Of a DNA stretch of 9,174 bases, positions 7,120-9,174 are shown piece by piece. The notes beneath the pieces were generated by a model. The model was not told where the DNA came from. It ran no database searches and saw nothing but the letters and a program-made list of their open reading frames with translations. Every line of letters starts with the position of its first letter. The stretch's first letter is position 1. A program made the translations under genes and the position numbers. This DNA is from Actinomycetota bacterium (lineage in GTDB: Bacteria; Actinomycetota; Acidimicrobiia; Acidimicrobiales; Acidimicrobiaceae): assembly GCA_027318945.1 (NCBI GenBank), contig DAHVOF010000278.1, positions 1 to 9,174 of the forward strand, written 5' to 3'.

Positions 7120-8064
7120 TTACCTGGCGGCGTATGCAATCCAGAAAATGTAAGCGACAATGAGAGTCCATCCTTCGGCCTTTGACAGGCGTCGTGATGA
7201 TGAGAGGAAAAGGATAGCGACTAACGATACCATAGCCATAATCACTGCTTCTGATGACAGCATCGGAATTTTAATTCCGGGGGATATGATACCGGCTACG
7301 CCAGCCACGGCAGTGGAGTTGAAGAGATTTGCGCCAAAGATGTTGCCGATTACGAGATCGCTATGACCTCTCCGTGCGGCTGCGATTGCTGTCACCAATT
7401 CTGGCAGCGATGTTCCTAGCGCAACGAGCGTGGCTCCGATGGCGGCTTTAGGTACCCCTAGACTGCTGGCGAGATTGCTTGCTGAATACACCAGCAGCTC
7501 TGCGCTTCCAAGGACGATGACGAGTCCAACTAACATTACGATAAGCGATTTGGCTAGTCCCCAACTGTATCCCTCTTCTACCTTTCTCGCTTCTTCCTCT
7601 AGTTGAGTGCTTTCGTGCCCGCTTCTTGCTCCAACAAGGGTCAAACCGATTAATAACGCGAGAAGTACAAGAAGGAGTCCATAAAAGAGCCGTTGTGGAG
7701 CCAATACCACGACCAGCCCGAATGAGACGACCGCTAAAAGCTGGGACATTCCTTCGCGCTTGAGCACACGTGATGAGATCTTGGGTGCGCTCAGGACGCC
7801 AAGCGTGCCGAGAACGAGTGTGCTGTTTACGACTGTGGATCCGATGACACTGGCGATCCCAAGTGAAGCATTGCCGTGGATGCTTGCGATAGTAGCGGTC
7901 ATGAGCTCCGGCAATCCCGTGCCGAATCCGATTACGAGAATACCTACAAGGAGCGGCGAAATCCGCATCAGCTCAGCGGTTCTTGCAGCTCCCATAACGA
8001 ACCTGTCAGCGCTCAGGGCAATGGTAACGAGTGCGAGCACAAGCAAAAGGAGCTGAATTCCCAT
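7120..8064 (-). CDS. Calcium/sodium (CaCA family, YrbG-like) cation antiporter
   Basis: A 314-residue integral membrane protein with about ten hydrophobic segments and the two inverted alpha repeats of the Ca2+:cation antiporter superfamily. Repeat 1 is IGFGTGLPELMTATIASIHG (45-64) followed by ASVIGSTVVNST (71-82). Repeat 2 is ALGTSLPELVTAIAAARRGH (215-234) followed by GNIFGANLFNST (240-251). An acidic loop (about 152-165, QLEEEARKVEEG) separates the halves, as is typical. E53 and E222 are the expected metal-binding glutamates, with N80 and N249 each 27 residues later. The protein would exchange Ca2+ for Na+ or H+ across the cytoplasmic membrane; which ion is used cannot be decided here. Repeat 1 has GST where GSN is usual. 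The start at 8064 lacks a good Shine-Dalgarno but opens directly into the first membrane helix (MGIQLLLLVLALVTIALSA). Confidence 0.92.
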   Translation of the reverse strand: MGIQLLLLVLALVTIALSADRFVMGAARTAELMRISPLLVGILVIGFGTGLPELMTATIASIHGNASLGIASVIGSTVVNSTLVLGTLGVLSAPKISSRVLKREGMSQLLAVVSFGLVVVLAPQRLFYGLLLVLLALLIGLTLVGARSGHESTQLEEEARKVEEGYSWGLAKSLIVMLVGLVIVLGSAELLVYSASNLASSLGVPKAAIGATLVALGTSLPELVTAIAAARRGHSDLVIGNIFGANLFNSTAVAGVAGIISPGIKIPMLSSEAVIMAMVSLVAILFLSSSRRLSKAEGWTLIVAYIFWIAYAAR

Positions 8065-8153
8065 GTCAATTAGCCACCAGTTGAAGCGACCATTGAGTCA
8101 GCACCGAGTTTCCTGCGACACAAGTGCACCTCCGTTTCGGATTCCTCCTTCAC

Positions 8154-8180
8154 GCCAGGCACCTGGCCGGGTAAGGCCAG
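8154..8180. repeat. Cluster of overlapping inverted repeats between antiporter and DUF1697 genes
   Basis: GCCAGG-CA-CCTGGC (8154-8167) is a perfect 6-base inverted repeat with a 2-base centre. CTGGCC (8163-8168) also pairs with GGCCAG (8175-8180) across a 6-base loop. The same core therefore occurs three times in alternating orientation (GCCAG, CTGGC, GCCAG). No T-run follows on either strand, so it is not a rho-independent terminator. It could be an operator between the divergent genes or a chance GC-rich fold. Confidence 0.4.
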
Positions 8181-8309
8181 CATAGCCACATGTTGCGAAC
8201 CCGGTCGTCGGAACGTACCAAGTCGATGCAGGCGATGCCTTCGGGAATACCGAGTTTTCTGTAGAGTGGATACTTGAAGGTGGTCCTCAAAATACTGTGC
8301 AGCAATGGT

Positions 8310-8315
8310 GGGAGG
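8310..8315 (+). promoter_or_regulatory. Shine-Dalgarno that fixes a TTG start for the DUF1697 gene
   Basis: GGGAGG lies 5 bases before TTG at 8321, an ideal spacing. The upstream in-frame GTG at 8297 has no comparable site, and homology to the family begins only at ETYVGLLRAVNVG, right after the TTG. Confidence 0.65.
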
Positions 8316-8320
8316 CGGAT

Positions 8321-8851
8321 TTGGAGACGTATGTTGGCCTGCTTAGGGCTGTTAATGTAGGAAAGGCCAACCGAATTTCTATGTCTTTGCTTCGCGACCG
8401 AATGGTGGAGCGGGGCTTTGATTCCGTGTCAAGCATGCTTCAGAGCGGAAATTTAGTGTTTGGCTCTGAAATGCCTTTGCCTGAAGTCCGGACTGCTGTA
8501 GAGGAGCTTATCTTAAAGTGTTTCGATCTTAAAGTTGCCGTTTTAGTGCGCACCGGCCAGTCCTTATGTGAACTGGCACTGCTTAATCCCTTCTCTCCGT
8601 CTGAGCACGACCACATTTACGTCACGTTCATGACTGGAACAATCTGCGATTCGAATATTCGTTCGCTTATGGATCCCTCGCGCCGTGACTCTGAATACCG
8701 CATTTTGGGCGAAGAGGTCATTATCCGCTGCCGTGGGCCCTACCATCTTTCGAATCTCGGAAATGCGTTCTGGGAGCGAGCCTGCGGCCACCCGGCCACC
8801 ACAAGGAAGTGGGACACGGTTGCGAAGCTGGCGGCTTTAGTTGATTGTTGA
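8321..8851 (+). CDS. DUF1697 domain-containing protein
   Basis: A 176-residue protein that matches the DUF1697 family along its whole length and at the family's usual size. The N-terminus ETYVGLLRAVNVGKANRISM (2-21) corresponds to the typical Y-V-x-LLRG(I/V)NVGG-x-N-R-V-x-M, although this protein has A10 and K15 where Gly is usual. MLQSGNLVFGS (39-49) matches the conserved Y-x-QSGN-V-x-F. Near the C-terminus LSNLGNAFWERACGHPATTR (143-162) followed by KWDTVAKLAALV corresponds to the family's K-x-x-x-x-x-x-A-T-x-RNW-x-T-V-x-KL. The family has no established biochemical function. The TTG start at 8321 is preferred over GTG at 8297 because of the Shine-Dalgarno and where homology begins. By eye, wobble positions are richer in A/T than in the flagellar genes. 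A short gap of 61 bases separates it from the next gene on the same strand, so the two may be co-transcribed. Confidence 0.88.
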   Translation: METYVGLLRAVNVGKANRISMSLLRDRMVERGFDSVSSMLQSGNLVFGSEMPLPEVRTAVEELILKCFDLKVAVLVRTGQSLCELALLNPFSPSEHDHIYVTFMTGTICDSNIRSLMDPSRRDSEYRILGEEVIIRCRGPYHLSNLGNAFWERACGHPATTRKWDTVAKLAALVDC

Positions 8852-8902
8852 GGCTGGTTGGCGCATGGAGCAGGTATCTTGTGGTGTGTGGGCTTTGAGA
8901 TT

Positions 8903-8906
8903 GGAG
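8903..8906 (+). promoter_or_regulatory. Shine-Dalgarno for the TTG start of the cut-off membrane protein gene
   Basis: GGAG stands 6 bases before TTG at 8913, which is the first codon after an in-frame TGA at 8910-8912. Stop, Shine-Dalgarno and start are thus tightly packed, and no ATG occurs in this frame inside the window. Confidence 0.5.
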
Positions 8907-8912
8907 ACTTGA

Positions 8913-9174
8913 TTGTTTCTGGCGACCGCTACCAGCAGTTCTTCTTTGGGGTATGTGCTGATCATTGTGCTTCTCGCATTTTGGGCAGGAACAATACTTT
9001 GGGGGCGGGGCGCCCGGGTCGTGACTGGGGTCGGCGTTGATCGGGGACTCGTCGTGATCTCGCTCCATGGCCCGGCGAGGTTGCTCTCCCTTCGTGGCAA
9101 GGTGGCTTTCCCGCTAGATTCAGTGCTAAGCGTCAAATCGACTCCAAACGTGTTCTCGAAAAATGGGACGTTTA
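8913..9174 (+). CDS. Membrane-anchored protein with PH-like segment (3' truncated by window edge)
   Basis: An open frame starts at TTG 8913 and runs off the right edge (87 codons visible). Residues about 12-31 form one clear transmembrane helix (LGYVLIIVLLAFWAGTILWG), preceded by a short Ser/Thr-rich stretch and followed by R32 and R35, suggesting the N-terminus is outside and the rest in the cytoplasm. After the helix comes a beta-rich segment: VDRGLVVISLHGPARLLSLR (43-62), then VAFPLDSVLSVKSTPNVF. It resembles the start of small actinobacterial PH-like hypothetical proteins (pattern L-V-V-x-L-x-G-x-x-R-x-x-x-L-x-x-x-x-x-x-P-L-x-x-V). That resemblance is from memory of the family pattern and needs the missing 3' end to confirm. 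A later start (for example GTG 9021) would keep the PH-like part but lose the helix. Function unknown. Confidence 0.6.
   Translation, partial: MFLATATSSSSLGYVLIIVLLAFWAGTILWGRGARVVTGVGVDRGLVVISLHGPARLLSLRGKVAFPLDSVLSVKSTPNVFSKNGTF

Noticed and set aside
8510..8535. Ten-base direct repeat ATCTTAAAGT, period 16
   Set aside because: It sits inside the DUF1697 coding region, encodes ordinary Leu-Lys pairs and occurs only twice.
8721..9136. Minus-strand frames of 99-115 codons at the right end
   Set aside because: They oppose the DUF1697 C-terminus and the membrane-protein gene, are Pro/Ser/Thr/Arg-rich and have no recognisable domain.
1..9174. CRISPR arrays, tRNA or rRNA genes, insertion sequences, toxin-antitoxin or phage-defence genes
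   Set aside because: No regularly spaced repeats, tRNA-like folds, transposase motifs or terminal inverted repeats were found by eye.

Overview
The window looks like chromosomal DNA from a flagellated actinobacterium of moderate GC content. The actinobacterial reading rests on the style of the nitroreductase, the short FlgD and the cut-off membrane-anchored protein at the right edge. The hook protein is strikingly acidic (4 basic residues in 424), which would fit an acidophile such as the flagellated iron-oxidising Acidimicrobiia. That placement is inference: there is no rRNA or other marker gene here. No tRNA, rRNA, CRISPR array, insertion sequence or phage gene was seen.

Left part (1-2451, + strand): the end of a flagellar hook operon, comprising the 3' part of fliK (hook-length control), a short flgD (hook cap/scaffold) and complete flgE (hook protein). 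The genes are closely spaced, with clear Shine-Dalgarno sequences before flgD and flgE. FlgD polymerises FlgE into the hook and FliK measures its length, so these three form one functional unit.

Middle (2490-5678, - strand): one very large gene converges on flgE with only 38 bases between them. It encodes GT4 glycosyltransferase - SAM methyltransferase - GT4 glycosyltransferase in a single chain, the most interesting protein here. A good sigma70-type promoter lies upstream of it. It probably builds and O-methylates a surface or flagellar glycan. A role in flagellin or hook glycosylation is suggested only by its position.

Right part (5912-9174): ordinary housekeeping or accessory genes with no evident shared pathway. 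They are a CoA-binding Rossmann protein (-), a divergent FMN nitroreductase (+), a CaCA-family cation antiporter (-) that converges on the nitroreductase with 11 bases between, a DUF1697 protein (+, probable TTG start), and the first 87 codons of a membrane-anchored protein with a PH-like segment (+, probable TTG start) that runs off the window. The 256 bases between the antiporter and DUF1697 hold a cluster of inverted repeats and unexplained open frames.

I see no convincing undescribed multi-gene system. The best leads are the triple-domain glycan enzyme beside the hook genes, the composition of the hook protein, and a tiny ORF overlapping the flgD stop codon.
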